Assembly: GCF_000003815.2 (NCBI RefSeq)
Contig: NC_049997.1
Location: 15,364,753 to 15,428,752, forward strand
Direction of reading: 5' to 3'
DNA length: 64,000 bases
Source of the DNA: Branchiostoma floridae
Taxonomy: Eukaryota > Chordata > Leptocardii > Amphioxiformes > Branchiostomatidae
The notes beneath the pieces are model-generated. The model had not been told where the DNA came from. It saw only the letters and a program-made list of their open reading frames with translations, and made no database searches. The translations under genes and the position numbers were made by a program. Position 1 is the first letter of the stretch. Each line of letters begins with the position of its first letter. Positions 1 through 24,700 of the stretch are shown piece after piece.

Positions 1-305
1 CAACTCCAAGCCTTCAAGACAGTCCAATTTGCTTGCTATGCTGCGTAAACAAAAGCCTGGATTTCTTGAAAATTCATACAGCATATTTTCAATGTCACTC
101 TGATTGAAAACAGAATCAAGAATCAACATAATTTATCCCCTTGGTACTAACTAGTGCATACATACAGTTTTATATTCCTGACTTGTCGACATTACTCTAC
201 TGCTAGCACTACTAGACTCATGGTGTTACCGGTTAGAAAGAAAACTACCGGGTATCTAATTTAGAAGTGGAAAAAATTGGCAAAAATGTTCATTGGGACG
301 ATTTG

Positions 306-640
306 TTAACAACACAAGTAGAGAGCGAGAGTGAGAGAGTGAGAGACAAAAGAGTGTTGAAAGAGAAAGAGAGTGAAAGAGAGAAAGAGAGAGAAAAATA
401 AAGAGAGAGAGGGCGAACGAGAGAGGAGAAAAAGAAAAAGGGAAAGAGAGAGAGAGAGATTTCGAAAGAGAGAAGGAGAAAGAGGGAAACAGAGAACGAG
501 TCGGTCAGTAAGATATATATATATAGAGAAAGAACGGGAGAGAATGGGAGGTAGGGCAGAGAGAGAAAGAGAGAGACAGAAAAAAGAAAAAGAGGGAGAA
601 AGAGAGAGTGATCGGGAAAAAGAGAATATTATATAACATA
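306..640. repeat. Purine-rich (GA)n-like tract
   Basis: About 330 bases that are almost entirely G and A on the plus strand, built of GAGA and GAAA runs with a short TATATA interruption near 511-522. Open frames exist on both strands only because of the biased composition. Such homopurine tracts can form triplex (H-DNA). Confidence 0.9.
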
Positions 641-1061
641 GCTTAGTCCAACGTTTGTCCAAACAGGTTCAAAGTGCACCTCCATTCGATCCGTGTTTTC
701 AGCGGCTTTTCATTAGCCCAATTAACGGTGAAACTGGATCTGTGTCGAACCTTCGGTCAGCCCGCACAGAATGTCCTGCTATTCCCACCCTATCGGTTCA
801 TATCGTAAACTTAGACGTAAGGGCCGCCGACAGATTGGAGAGAACTTCCGAAGGGACACGTCCAGGCTGTTCGCACTCAGATCGAGGACAGGGAAGCCTC
901 GAAATCAGACTAGTTAGGATACTCTTTCAACCACCCCCGTACATGATGTAATATTTTGTGAGAACCAAACTGTACTCATCGGCCAGCTAACTCCTCTGGT
1001 GTGTTATCTGTTTATTTGGCAAATTTCTAACATAAAAAGAAGTCATCTACATCAGAGCTTT

Positions 1062-1577
1062 ACAACCATCCCTGAACAGAGACGGTGGGCGCCATAGACT
1101 TCCTGCAACTTATGATCCACTGCTCACCGAGTCACGTGTCCTATCTGTATAATGTGACGTCGCAGCAGCAGCGGATCATTCTTTCCTTGACAAAGACTTG
1201 AGCTATTCAGTCAAAAATTTGGGTAAGTTCAATTTTTGTGTGTGTTGGAAATTACAGTTGAACTCGTTCCAGGTAAATTTTCAAGCTAATTTCTAATATC
1301 TTTCTAGCGACCTGTGGGGCTTGGTAGAGGCTACATACGTCCCATGATTTTGACACTGATATTTTTACCTATCTTCAAGTATCCTGAAAGACTTCAGCTG
1401 TTCAGTCGAAAATTTGGGTAAGTTCCATTTTTTTTGTTGGAAATTACAGTTAAAGTCGTTCCAGATAAATTTTCAAGCTAATTTCTAATATTTCTCTAGC
1501 GACCTGTGGGGCCTGGAAGAGGCTACATGCGTCCCCTGATTTTGACACTGATATTTGTACCTATCTCCAAGTATCCT
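1062..1577. repeat. Dispersed repeat with internal tandem duplication
   Basis: The first part (about 1062-1280) matches 40322-40530 in the same orientation; both share the phrase accatccctga and a stretch ending in aaaatttgggt. Within the locus a unit of about 190 bases is duplicated: 1201-1395 and 1396-1577. Each unit carries gggtaagtt followed about 85 bases later by a pyrimidine stretch and ctag|cgacctgtgg, so each looks like a miniature intron. Element class unknown. Confidence 0.7.
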
Positions 1578-1767
1578 GTAAACCATACCATCGTGGCTCG
1601 CCGGTAGCTATAATATAGCGACCGGTGCTGGGAGTGATGCCCGCCCGCCCAGTTCATTAGAGTACGCCGGGGGATTTTCACGGGGTTGGTTTCAATTACT
1701 GCGTTGATTAGAAAGACTTTCTGGTGAAGTGTTGCCTCCCTGTCTCTTCTCAAACGGTACTTCGTTG

Positions 1768-1888
1768 TAATCTCCAAGCAGATCCTACGGTGCCATAAGA
1801 TAGTATCAAAGCTGGCCAGGGAGTATAGCCGGCTATTATAAGGGAGTCAAGCGGGCACCTAGATCCTACGGAACCTGGTTGGAGATTA
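1768..1888. mobile_element. Degenerate MITE, 8-bp target-site family
   Basis: Starts taatctccaagcagatcct and ends ggttggagatta, an imperfect inverted repeat. It belongs to the same family as 38912-39080. Flanks are cttcgttg on the left and attcgttg on the right, an 8-bp target-site duplication with one mismatch. No coding capacity. Confidence 0.7.
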
Positions 1889-2473
1889 ATTCGTTGGCCA
1901 TAGCTCCAATGTCTCATAGTGAGGGACAGGTAGTGTGAGGTCATAATCATCTCACGCTACTTGTCCCTCCCCTGTTCTTCTATAGCGACAGCTGCCTAAG
2001 TTCCTCGGACTGCCAAACTATGGAACTCTCTCGATGACAACTGTTTCCCTCCTGTATATAATTCTCAAGACTTCAAAACCAATGCTCACTGCTCTCTCCT
2101 TCGTAGCATAATGGATGAATGACCTTTATTGTACATTTGTGCTCAAACAAGCTAAGTACCGGTCGCAGCGCTAGTGATAAGGTACAATTTGACAAAAAAG
2201 GTATCTTATCATCTCTACATATGCTAATACATTCTAGTATGTACAAGTTCAACTTCTTCTCGCTTCTTATAAACATAAGGACAGATGGAATCAATAATGT
2301 ATGGTTTATCTAATTGCATGAGAAATATGAATTTTTCCGTGGTATTCTAGTATCGGAAATTAGGGAACGTATGTTGTGTATTTTCAAAAAGGACGTTTCT
2401 AATAAAAATCTCCACCATCCGTCAACTTAATTCATTGCCTGGAAGAAGGTCAAATGGCCTTACTTCAAGTTTA

Positions 2474-2640
2474 CAATGGTATCTCACTGGATTGTGTCAC
2501 GTTGGTGGCATCGCTGCGCCCTAGTAAATTCGATTTGTGTGACTGTTACTGTTGACTTTATTAAAGAAATATCATGCAATACGTACAAGTGTGACTAAAA
2601 AGACAACAAAACACGCAAAACGCAAAAAGAGATACCCGCT
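2474..2640. repeat. Degenerate copy of a foldback repeat family
   Basis: Contains ggtatctcactg and, in inverted orientation, the internal segment shared by the copies near 15580-15836 and 52559-52812 (the gcaatacgta and gacaacaaaac phrases). Old and diverged; the limits are approximate. Confidence 0.4.
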
Positions 2641-2809
2641 TTAGCAAGATCATAGTGTTACCTTTTATAACCAACGGACAACTATCAGATCCCCAATAAA
2701 TGTAAAATATTCCCTTATGCTTGCTAATTTCTTTTTGCTCCCTTTTTGGTCTGTCAAGAGGTCTGCTAGCGACTACACTATCAGAGTGATCGTCAATCTC
2801 AAAGAAGGC

Positions 2810-2868
2810 ACAACGCTTATGTAACAACGCTTGTGTAACAGCGCTTGTGTAACAACGCTTATGTAACT
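2810..2868. repeat. Short tandem repeat, 15-bp unit
   Basis: Four head-to-tail copies of a 15-base unit resembling acaacgcttgtgtaa, with A/G variation. Confidence 0.8.
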
Positions 2869-2909
2869 TCGCAAATAGGCCGAAATGGGGGACGCGTCTC
2901 TTCCTCTCT

Positions 2910-2936
2910 TTATATATATATATATATATATATATA
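2910..2936. repeat. (TA)n microsatellite
   Basis: Uninterrupted TA dinucleotide run of about 27 bases. Confidence 0.95.
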
Positions 2937-4288
2937 ATTTCTTCTTCTTGAAAATGATTTTCTCGTTTTGTGTCATACTGTTCAAACTGCCAGAATGAAC
3001 TCCTTATTTTCTGTAGTTGAGGAAACTTTGTCGTAAAACTGAAAATACAAGCTGTTAAAGCTTTGTAGCCTCTCTGTATACTTGTATAAATGTACATGCA
3101 TGTATGCATGCCGGCGGCCATAGAACTGGAATGTCGGCCGACTCGAAAAGTTCGCGACACCGCGAGGAATTTAGCCGGCAAGGCCGAAGTACGAAACTAC
3201 AAAGCAGAACGTGTCGGTAACGACTTGTAGGGGCGCCGTCTATACACAAGACGAGCCGGGAGCTAGGACATACCGGTTCGGGCCGGGCTAGCTAAAATAG
3301 CGCCATGCTTAGGCCACACCAATTTAATTTGTTTCTTCTAAGAACAGCAATGACATTTTAAGGATTACATCCTCTGGAGACTTCAAATCTAATGCGGGAG
3401 GGCGAAAAAACAAAATACATGTAGACACCGTAAACGTTGTAACACCGATTGTATTGACAAAAATGGTATCGCTATGAGCCAGAAAGTCTTTCATTCCTGT
3501 ATTCAAGAAGTATGGTAGACCGTATCACTTAGCAAGTTGGAAACTACACTCAAGACAAGTGTCAAGTCTACAACTACCGAACCTAACAAGTACAATCACA
3601 CGTTTTCCTCGTCATGTTGACCGTCTCATGAGGTGAAATATTTCTTCTCTTTTTTTCAGAATCAGTCGAAAGTAAATGATAACGCTGATGTAATCCATAA
3701 AATTTACTTGCTGTGGCCTTATATCTAAAGACGCTGGAAACAGGTGTTCAAATGACGAAAGACACCCTGCTCTCTCTTAACTACTTACAGGGACTAAAGA
3801 TGGCTGACTTGTTTAGTTAGTATCAGAGGAAAGACAAAACGATTAGCCGTATTGTCCTTTAATCTGTTTACCTTAATTGAAATACTCCCTTCCGTTAACA
3901 AATAGAATACCGCCCTAGACAAATATCATTATTGAACATGCAAACTGGACCTAAAACGCTATTGCTTTATAATGAGGGGAGCGTATTTGCTTGTCTTGTT
4001 TTAGTAGACTTTTTGACGGCATTTGAGTCTTTGAGTTTTGCTCGTTTCTTGATGGTGACTCTAGACTTGAAGTATGGCCAGAGATAGTGTTATATAACGA
4101 CGATCTTACGATTAAAAGCGTCAGTAATATTTAAGTAAAAAAGAAACACAGGAAAATTTTACTCTTTATGCTATTTGAACTATCTTTTAATTTATGATAG
4201 ATTGAATTATGTACTCAGTGTACAAAAAGGTATTACTTTATTACTATCTACAGTTTTGATTAGCATTTGGTATAGGTTTATTATCAAA

Positions 4289-4528
4289 TTTTAGATGTAG
4301 CGAAAAACATGGGACAAGAGTGGATGTGTTCTAGTACAAGTCAAATTCTAGTTTTAGCAAAAAGCACAGGACAAGAGTGGATGTGTTCTAGTACGACTCA
4401 AATTCTAGTTTTAGCAAAAAGCACAGGACAAGAGTGGATGTGTTCTAGTATAGTTCACCTCAAATTCTAGTTTTAGCGAAAAACACAGGACAAGACTGTC
4501 AAGAGTGGATGTGTTCTAGTTCACCTCA
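4289..4528. repeat. Tandem array, ~57-61-bp unit, 4 copies
   Basis: Four consecutive units share gacaagagtggatgtgttct, preceded by tagc(a/g)aaaa(a/g)cac and followed by tcaaattctagtt. A more diverged relative (ggggcaagagtaggtg) lies near 4635. Confidence 0.9.
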
Positions 4529-5859
4529 AAGCACCTTTTCAATCTACCACGAATTAAGATAGTTCATAATAGTATTGGGTCAATTTTTCCTGCATTTTCA
4601 TTTTCTGTTATCTTTAATTTGAGTGAAATACACGGGGCAAGAGTAGGTGTCTCCTGTTCTAGTTCATTCCCTGTCTACACAGTACATGCCAAAGATACAC
4701 ATCTAAGACCACAGCATTCAACAACTGGAAAACAGCCAAGTTTCCTCCCTCAAAACTTCCACAGAACATCTTCTTTCCTACGCCGACTTTCCAGTACACT
4801 CAAGATTGAACATTCCTTACCTTACAAAGATGTAATCCTTGGAAGGAGTAAGATAGAGCCACCCACCTTGAAGATTGGACGTTAACTATTCTACAGTGGG
4901 GAGTCGGCACTACACAGTCAGTGGAACAGCCGTCTGTGGTGAGGGGCACCAAATGAGTTCTCACAAAACGGTCCGAGCAAAAGATAACGATTAACCTTTA
5001 ACCTGGCTAGGAAACGCCTCCCGGGAGGAAGGGACTGACCGTTAATACGTGGGGTGTGGGGGATCTTGCGATAGCCTCGAGATCAGACGTTAAGGCGAAC
5101 GTCACATTCCAAACCGGGGTCCGGTCGGACTGGTTGTGGAAACGAAAAAAAAAAGAAAAGAAAATAGAAATGCATACGTAAAGCTAGGTATACACAAATA
5201 ATGCCCACTGCTATTTTCCTTACGTCTTGTGTTGTTTGCTGTCCTTTATATTATACTTTTCGTCCCCGAAAGCTGCTTGACCGGGTCCCGGTTTGGAAAT
5301 GTCACGTAGGCTAGGCCTAAAGGGTCTTCAGCGAAATTGAAAAAAAAAAGGATCAAAAGCATGCAGTCACTCTCAATTGTGCTTTTGTTTAAGTAGCAGA
5401 AATGTTTTTGTCAACGGGTCAGCCCTACTCTTTTATATCATTAAGTGTGTTGGGTTCTTTTACGTGAAGGGGTTGTTTGCTAGCCTGAGTATCATCCTCC
5501 GTAGTAACGTGGATAAAACGTTGCATACGTTGCACAACGTTTGTATGGGATATATTCCGAAGTAGATTGACCCTTTACTCCCATGATGAGTGCATAACGC
5601 CTTAGTGGCCGTTTTGCAACCCTACAATCTTCTCTTTTAAAGGTGTCTTTAGTTGTAGTATTTTGTTTCACCGCTCGGTGACTCTTCAGTATGGAGAAAA
5701 ACGTATGAAACAAACTTCCGCTGTGCCACAAGAGTAAATAATGAAATCATTTGACCAGCTAGACGCAGTAATGTTTCAAGATCTGTACAGAAGTATTTCT
5801 CTTGAAATACACTGTAGGTTAAAGATTTGGCTCCATATAAATCCGTAACTTCCCTACAG

Positions 5860-6262
5860 GCACGAAGTCCACGCCCTTTGTGTTCACGTCTGAAAAATCC
5901 ACGGCAGTGGAATACAACTCGGCCTGGTATAAGTCGGTCTACAGGCACAAAGTCCACGACCTTAGTGAAAGCCTGAAAAGTTCACGGCAGTTAAAATGGG
6001 ACTTTGCAGAGGTGAACTCCAAGGCCGGAGATTTGTGCGAAGTTCATGTAGATGCGCCAATGCCATCCACTGATGCCGTGGAGTTCCTCTCAACTTCAAT
6101 GGTTCCATTGCACAGCCGAGGACCAATTCCAAGGCTGGGATTTCATGACTGTAGACGCGCCCATACCAGCCTGGGCCGGCCGTGGAGTTCGTCTCAACTT
6201 GGTTCCATTGCACAGCCGGGGACGAACTCCAAGGGAATTTCATGACTAGACCAGCCTGGGCC
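5860..6262. repeat. Degenerate tandem repeat around 'aactccaagg'
   Basis: Repeated blocks containing gaactccaagg, cgtggagttc(g/c)tctcaac and ttccattgcacagcc recur several times. Open frames on both strands across this block are by-products of the repeats. Confidence 0.7.
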
Positions 6263-6586
6263 ACGGACTCCGTCCTGTATATAATAGTATTATGAACTGC
6301 AAGTCGGCGCTTTTAGAGACGTTATGAATCGTCACACATTCGGGTCCATTTTCACAGCTTTTAGGCTATCAAAATGTTAACTTTTGAAGAAGTGATGGTT
6401 AACATGAAATTTTTTTTTCAAAGTTGGTTTCACTACCTGGTATGCGAAAACTATTTAGTTTTCATAAGGACGTTACGTAATAAGGTCTTTAGGTCATTTT
6501 TCAGAGTTGTCAGGATGGTTTGGTCAGTCACATCACTAGTCACTACCGTATCTACTCAATTTAGCACGCACGCACTTTAAAGTTGC

Positions 6587-6872
6587 TGTGCGTACTTTAT
6601 TTGAGGTCATTTTGTTGCAGCAGGCAATTTACAAGTTTGTAGAGCCAATCACAGTGGGGATTTATGCAAAATAACCTCGGGAAAACATCATAAATGTGTA
6701 TTTTTCCAGTTCAAGGTCTGTTCAAAATTGTTGGTGAAAGGGGGGGGCGTACTTTATTTAGTTTTTTTCCATTTCACCTGTCAGTCCCACTGGTCTGTCT
6801 GAGACTTGCCTCAAGTCAGGGGTGCGTATCTTAATTGGGGTGCGTACTTGATTCGTGAAACAAAAATATGGT
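6587..6872. mobile_element. Truncated copy of the 14.4-kb TA-flanked MITE
   Basis: Shares the order of phrases gcgtactttattt, ctcgggaaaacatcataaat and ttcaaggtctgttcaaaatt with 14480-15000. It lacks the left terminal inverted repeat, and the right end is mutated. Confidence 0.75.
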
Positions 6873-7700
6873 ATTTACTTTCCTTCTCTTACTCTGGACG
6901 ACATTTATTGTGATGCAACATATGAAAGGTACAAGTTACTGTGTACTCTGATGATCTAATTAATGATAAACGAACTGTAAGAAGTAACCATGTAAGCCTC
7001 CTTTTAAACAAACATCTTTAATCAATCATACATAACTTTTTACCATATCTTAACAGCCAATGTCACATATCATATCTCATCAATTCTATGTAATATAACT
7101 TAATCTTTCTGATAAGTTAGGAAAACTTGATAGTTAATTAAAATGTAACATTTAACATGTATTAAACATGGGTACATAGCTAAGCGACATCTGTCTAATA
7201 AATACATGACTGTTCCATGCAGCACAAGAACATGAAGGAAGTCTAAGAATAGGAATATTTACAACAATATATTAACACAAGTATTGGGGAGTTTAACTCG
7301 AGATACTAGCATGTAATGCATGTGACTGACCAACAAAGAAGTAAACTCTTCCCATAACAGTTTATACAAGGTAGTCTTTGTAAACTTTCTCTCTTGGCTA
7401 GGCTTCGCACACATACTCTTTGTAAACTAGATCTCTAACAAAACCTCATTTTTCTTCTGTGAACTTTTAATTTCATTGTTGGTTGTTCAACCAAGTTGAA
7501 TACACAATGTCTTCAACTCCTTCAAAACAGCAACAAACTAAAGTTTTACATTCAACATCAACTTGCTCCAGTCTAATCTTGAAGTAATGGTCAAAGAGTT
7601 TTTGTGAAGATGCAGAGCCTCACAGATGTGGAATAAAGCATGACTTTGCTTTTGTTGTGTGCTTGTTGACTGCAGTACTTTGCTGATGTGCCAGGTGGCA

Positions 7701-20745
<13,045 letters not shown>

Positions 20746-21125
20746 GTCTAAGGTCTGGGCAAGACACTATGCTGGCTACTAAAAAACAAAATTAAAACTG
20801 CAAGTGTTATGGTCAGATAATTTATATTTGAATATCATGGTAATATGTTTGATTATGTGACATTAATGTCTTGCAGATGACGTAACATACATAACACAAT
20901 AAAATTTGGAATAATAAAGCACATAGTAACACACTACATATCAGTTAAAGTGCTTTAAAGATACAACGTGACAGAATTCAAGAGTTTAAGACTTTATAGT
21001 TAGAATAAGTTAGAATAATGAAGGAAATGAGCGTAATGCTTCCAGACCTGGTCGACCTTTGCTGGAAACACGACACGACATAAGATCTTCTTTCATATAT
21101 TGCAAGGGAAACTTGGCTTCCTTAC

Positions 21126-21240
21126 CTGAAGTTGGAGGAGTACTAGCTGTCCCTAAAGCAGAGTTTGAAGAATTTTATTTCGCAAGACGGCACCGCACCT
21201 TCCTTCTTCTCTCGTCTTGACTGAGACTGACTGTGCACTG
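21126..21240 (-). other. HORMAD1: Probable 5'UTR exon of HORMAD1
   Basis: On the minus strand a GTAAG donor follows CAACTTCAG at 21126, and an acceptor about 30 bases before the ATG exon (near 20775-20780) would join it. The transcription start is inferred to lie close to 21240 because an E2F-type site sits immediately upstream. No transcript evidence. Confidence 0.5.
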
Positions 21241-21242
21241 TG

Positions 21243-21254
21243 TTTCCCGCCAAA
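21243..21254 (-). promoter_or_regulatory. E2F-type site upstream of HORMAD1
   Basis: TTTCCCGCCAAA on the plus strand (TTTGGCGGGAAA on the minus strand) is a perfect match to the classical E2F consensus. It lies just upstream of the inferred HORMAD1 5'UTR exon. Confidence 0.6.
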
Positions 21255-21741
21255 CTTCAAAATATTCTTGGGGAGATACCAATTTTGGAAGGGGGCAGAA
21301 TCTATAATATTTTTAAGATCAGGTCTTTATTATGATTTTAAGTTTATCAAATAGTAATAGTAAAAATTAAACTATATAATAAGTAATGTTCGTATAGCAC
21401 GTACGTTGTGACAATGAATATTAATCGATATAAACTATTCCTAATTCCTCCCCTTTTGGAGTATGTGTACCAATCCATGACGTTCACCTAACACATGACA
21501 ACTTTTACCCGATGATATCTGAAAATTAGCCCGGTAAATAAAGTATCTTGTAGCCTAATACAACAGTATTTCATACAAAATATATCTTAACTATTATTTC
21601 ATTGTATAACGATATGTACATTTCATATTAGGCCCGTATCTCAGAACTTTTCCTCAGATCAGACGACAGAAAACATGATGACGTCACGTAGCTGGTGGGA
21701 CATCCGGGACCTCTATCCTCGCCTAGGTCATGTGACCCAAA
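21255..21741. promoter_or_regulatory. Divergent promoter region between HORMAD1 and PLEKHF
   Basis: About 490 bases separate the two oppositely oriented genes. Near the PLEKHF start the strand is GC-richer and carries a CRE palindrome TGACGTCA (21679-21686) and a palindromic E-box GGTCATGTGACC (21726-21737) just before the ATG. No TATA box is positioned convincingly for either gene. Shared regulation is inferred from the geometry only. Confidence 0.55.
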
Positions 21742-24700
21742 ATGGTGGACAGATTGGGTGAGTACTTTGGATCACCCTCATCTCAGAGCAATTTTAACCC
21801 ATTTGTAGCTTAACCTAACATGTTTGAGGAGCGTTTGCCACTTAATTATAGCTCTTAGACACCGGGGGACCGTTTCTGATTGGTTTTGGTGGCTCAAGCG
21901 CTGTAGTTTTCACGCGTCCCGCCGAAGTTTGAAGTTGACACCTGATTTTCTTGACATGTCACTAGGCGTTTTTTTAGTGGGCGTCGTTGGGCATCAAGTA
22001 TCGGAAACGCGTGGTTTAAGTAGTTTCCGTATATACTGAGAATCCATCACAACATTGTCTAAATCATGTTTTCTGTCTGTCCAGAATCGCAGGTTTTTAC
22101 CAAATAGCAATACGCCGATCTTAAGAATTTGTATTGACCCATCTCAACGATCGTTAACTGTTGATTAGTTTAACTCTAAAATAAATGACCACTTGAGGAA
22201 CAATAATTGCTTCTTATTTATGACTTGTCTGATGCAACTTGACCTGTTTGCAAATTACAGCAAGATATATCCGTTTTTGAAAGCAACCAGTGATTTAAGT
22301 AGTACCCCTAACCCTAGTACACAAAAAGGATTTGCTTTGACAGTTTGAGACAACTAAAATTTTGTTTCTAATAATATAAACTGAAAGTACAATTTATGAT
22401 ATCAGTCAACAAAAAGAATGCTGCACTTTGGATTGTCAAACTAGTAGGAAACCTATTACAACTATTAGATCTTGGCTAAAAAAATAAGCCCTTTCACAGA
22501 GATCAGGATGCATTTGCATGGACAGGAATTCTAGGTAATAATATGTCAAAGGTAAAGGCTCAAAAAAGAAAACAACTTCCTTGTCTTGGCCATTGTTTCA
22601 ATTTGCATGACAATGTACAGACGGTTTTGTTCCTTTACCTTTGACATACTAGTATTACCTAGAATTTCTGTCACCGCACATGTGTCCTTTTCTCTTTAAA
22701 AGTGCTTATTGTGATGCATATGTGAAAGTGCTTATTGTCATGCCTATTTTGTATTGGTTTCCTTTTCACAATGACCTCTCAGATGCAAATATATGACACT
22801 GTAATTTACATGTGTACATTACACATTTCATAGTGTAAAGATGTGTTTTCAACTCTGACTACTGTACAACAGAATTGTTTCAACCATGAATATTTAACAC
22901 TGCAAAAACCTCCTTTTGAGGCTTTCCTCCCTGTTGCAAAATAAAACAACCATAGAACTATTATTAGAAGTAAATGCATTTACAGCATGTGTATCTGGCA
23001 TTTAATGTGTTTCTTTTTTCTTTTTCTTCAGTGCACAGCGAGGCGAATGCCAGGAGAATAGCCCAGGTGGAGACCTGCTTCGGCAGCTCTGGGCAGGTAT
23101 GGTTAACATTTCCCTGCTACCTAACTCTTTAAACAAGGGAAAAATGCATCACCGGTACCATAGACTAATACAAAAATGGTTTCATAGGGTGAACAACTGC
23201 TCCACGCACAAAAAAATACAACCCACAGGCTTTTCAGGAAATTCAGCAAATATATGATCACCAGCCAATAGGGAGCAAACGAACGGTTAGGGAGACAACT
23301 GTGTACTTCTGGCGTATTACTGCACCCTTCAGCCAACTCCAGTCAGATTTTAACTCTGACCCGGAACCTAATGAGCCTTCACCTTTGACACATTAGTTTT
23401 ATTTACCACCATGTTTCATGCTGCTCACATGTATTTTAAACTATGAGCAGGCTTATTATGTAAACTAAACCTTATCTTATTTCCACCCCAGCCCCTTACA
23501 GGACCAGGCAGAGTGCTGGTAGGGGAGGGGGTACTCACCAAGCTATGCAGGAAAAAGCCCAAACCACGGCAGTTCTTCCTATTCAATGACATCCTAGTCT
23601 ATGGCAACATCGTCATCAACAAGAAAAAGGTGACAAATCTCTCTCAAAAAGCAAGTCAACAGTCGGTAGTCAATAGTAATAATATCAGGTGAATTTGCAG
23701 CCAGTAAGTACCCAAAGTGTGAGTAATGAGGCTAATTTACGTGGTTGAGACGCTTCCTCGAGCACAGGACCCCCATTTCCCCAAACTTATGTTTGTGCTA
23801 AAACGTGAACTAATTTGTATTGGACTAAGAACGTTTTGTTTGCATTCGTCGGATCCATGAAAATGAAGGAATTGTTTTGCTTGGTGTGTGTGTCTACGTT
23901 TGCGCATGTCCGGTGCTCTATCTTCGGAACGTTTTGAGCAATTGTGATGATATTTGGTACATGGGTACGTGTTGTTGACCTGACCGTCATGTTCGATTTT
24001 AGGCCTCCTGGTATCTGACCTTAGTACTGCAACAGGACTTTCCGTTTTAGTGTCTTTGGCCCTGGACATGCTGTGGTCTTTATTTTTTGGTGGCAGGTAG
24101 CTTCAGATGTAAGGAAGAAGTGATGTAGGTTTAGGCTGTCTTGTTCAAATTGCTGTTTTCACATAAACACATTGTTACTTTTGTTGCAGTCTTTATTTTC
24201 AAAAGATCGATAAATGTTGTTTGTTGAGAAAAGTGCACTTAGGCCCCGTTCATGATACAAAAAATGAAACGGTTCTATCGGTTACTATCGGTTAGGCCAG
24301 CTGAAACGGATAAGTTTTGTCATCATGGACGGTCCGAAACGGATCTGAAGCGATAGGAAACAGTTTGTTCGGAACCTCCTCGCGAGGTAGTATTGAAACG
24401 GTTTCTTCCTTATCCGGAATTGCGAATTTGTATCATGAACGCAAAAGCGGCGCGATCCGTTTTACATCCGGGCATGTGCGTTCATATTTGGTGGCGCCAC
24501 GGGGGGAAAAGTACAATTTTTAATCTGTCATTCGGGTGTTTCGGCCGTGTTTTCAATCGTAGAATTCGTTTTTATTATCGGGCCGCCTCCTAGTCGAGTG
24601 AGGAGATCGCAAGGGGAATGTGTCAGGAGATCCAGTGGAAATGTCATAGCATGGCATATATCGGGACCACAATGTTTTCAGAGGCATTTTCAAGGTCATA

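Larger units (their letters stand above)
1..7700. other. Repeat-rich stretch with no recognisable gene
   Basis: No exon with recognisable protein similarity was found on either strand, and no tRNA or rRNA was seen. The open frames here (for example 655-951 plus and 4619-4885 plus) are short, resemble no family I know and lack convincing splice context. The stretch holds a purine tract, several tandem arrays and copies of dispersed elements listed separately. The part just left of 7701 is probably the 3'UTR of the minus-strand HORMAD1 gene; minus-strand ATTAAA signals lie at about 7466-7471 and 7017-7022, but the true cleavage site cannot be fixed. Confidence 0.6.

Noticed and set aside
306..662. 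Open frames rich in Ser-Leu-Phe (minus) and Arg-Glu-Lys (plus)
   Set aside because: Produced by the purine tract; no splice context, no family similarity.
655..951. 98-codon plus-strand open frame
   Set aside because: No recognisable domain, no splice-consistent continuation and no conservation evidence; reported only as unassigned DNA.
4619..4885. 88-codon plus-strand open frame
   Set aside because: Begins within a degenerate unit of the neighbouring tandem repeat and matches no family known to me.
5880..6264. Overlapping open frames on both strands over about 350 bases
   Set aside because: Explained by the tandem repeat of aactccaagg-type blocks.
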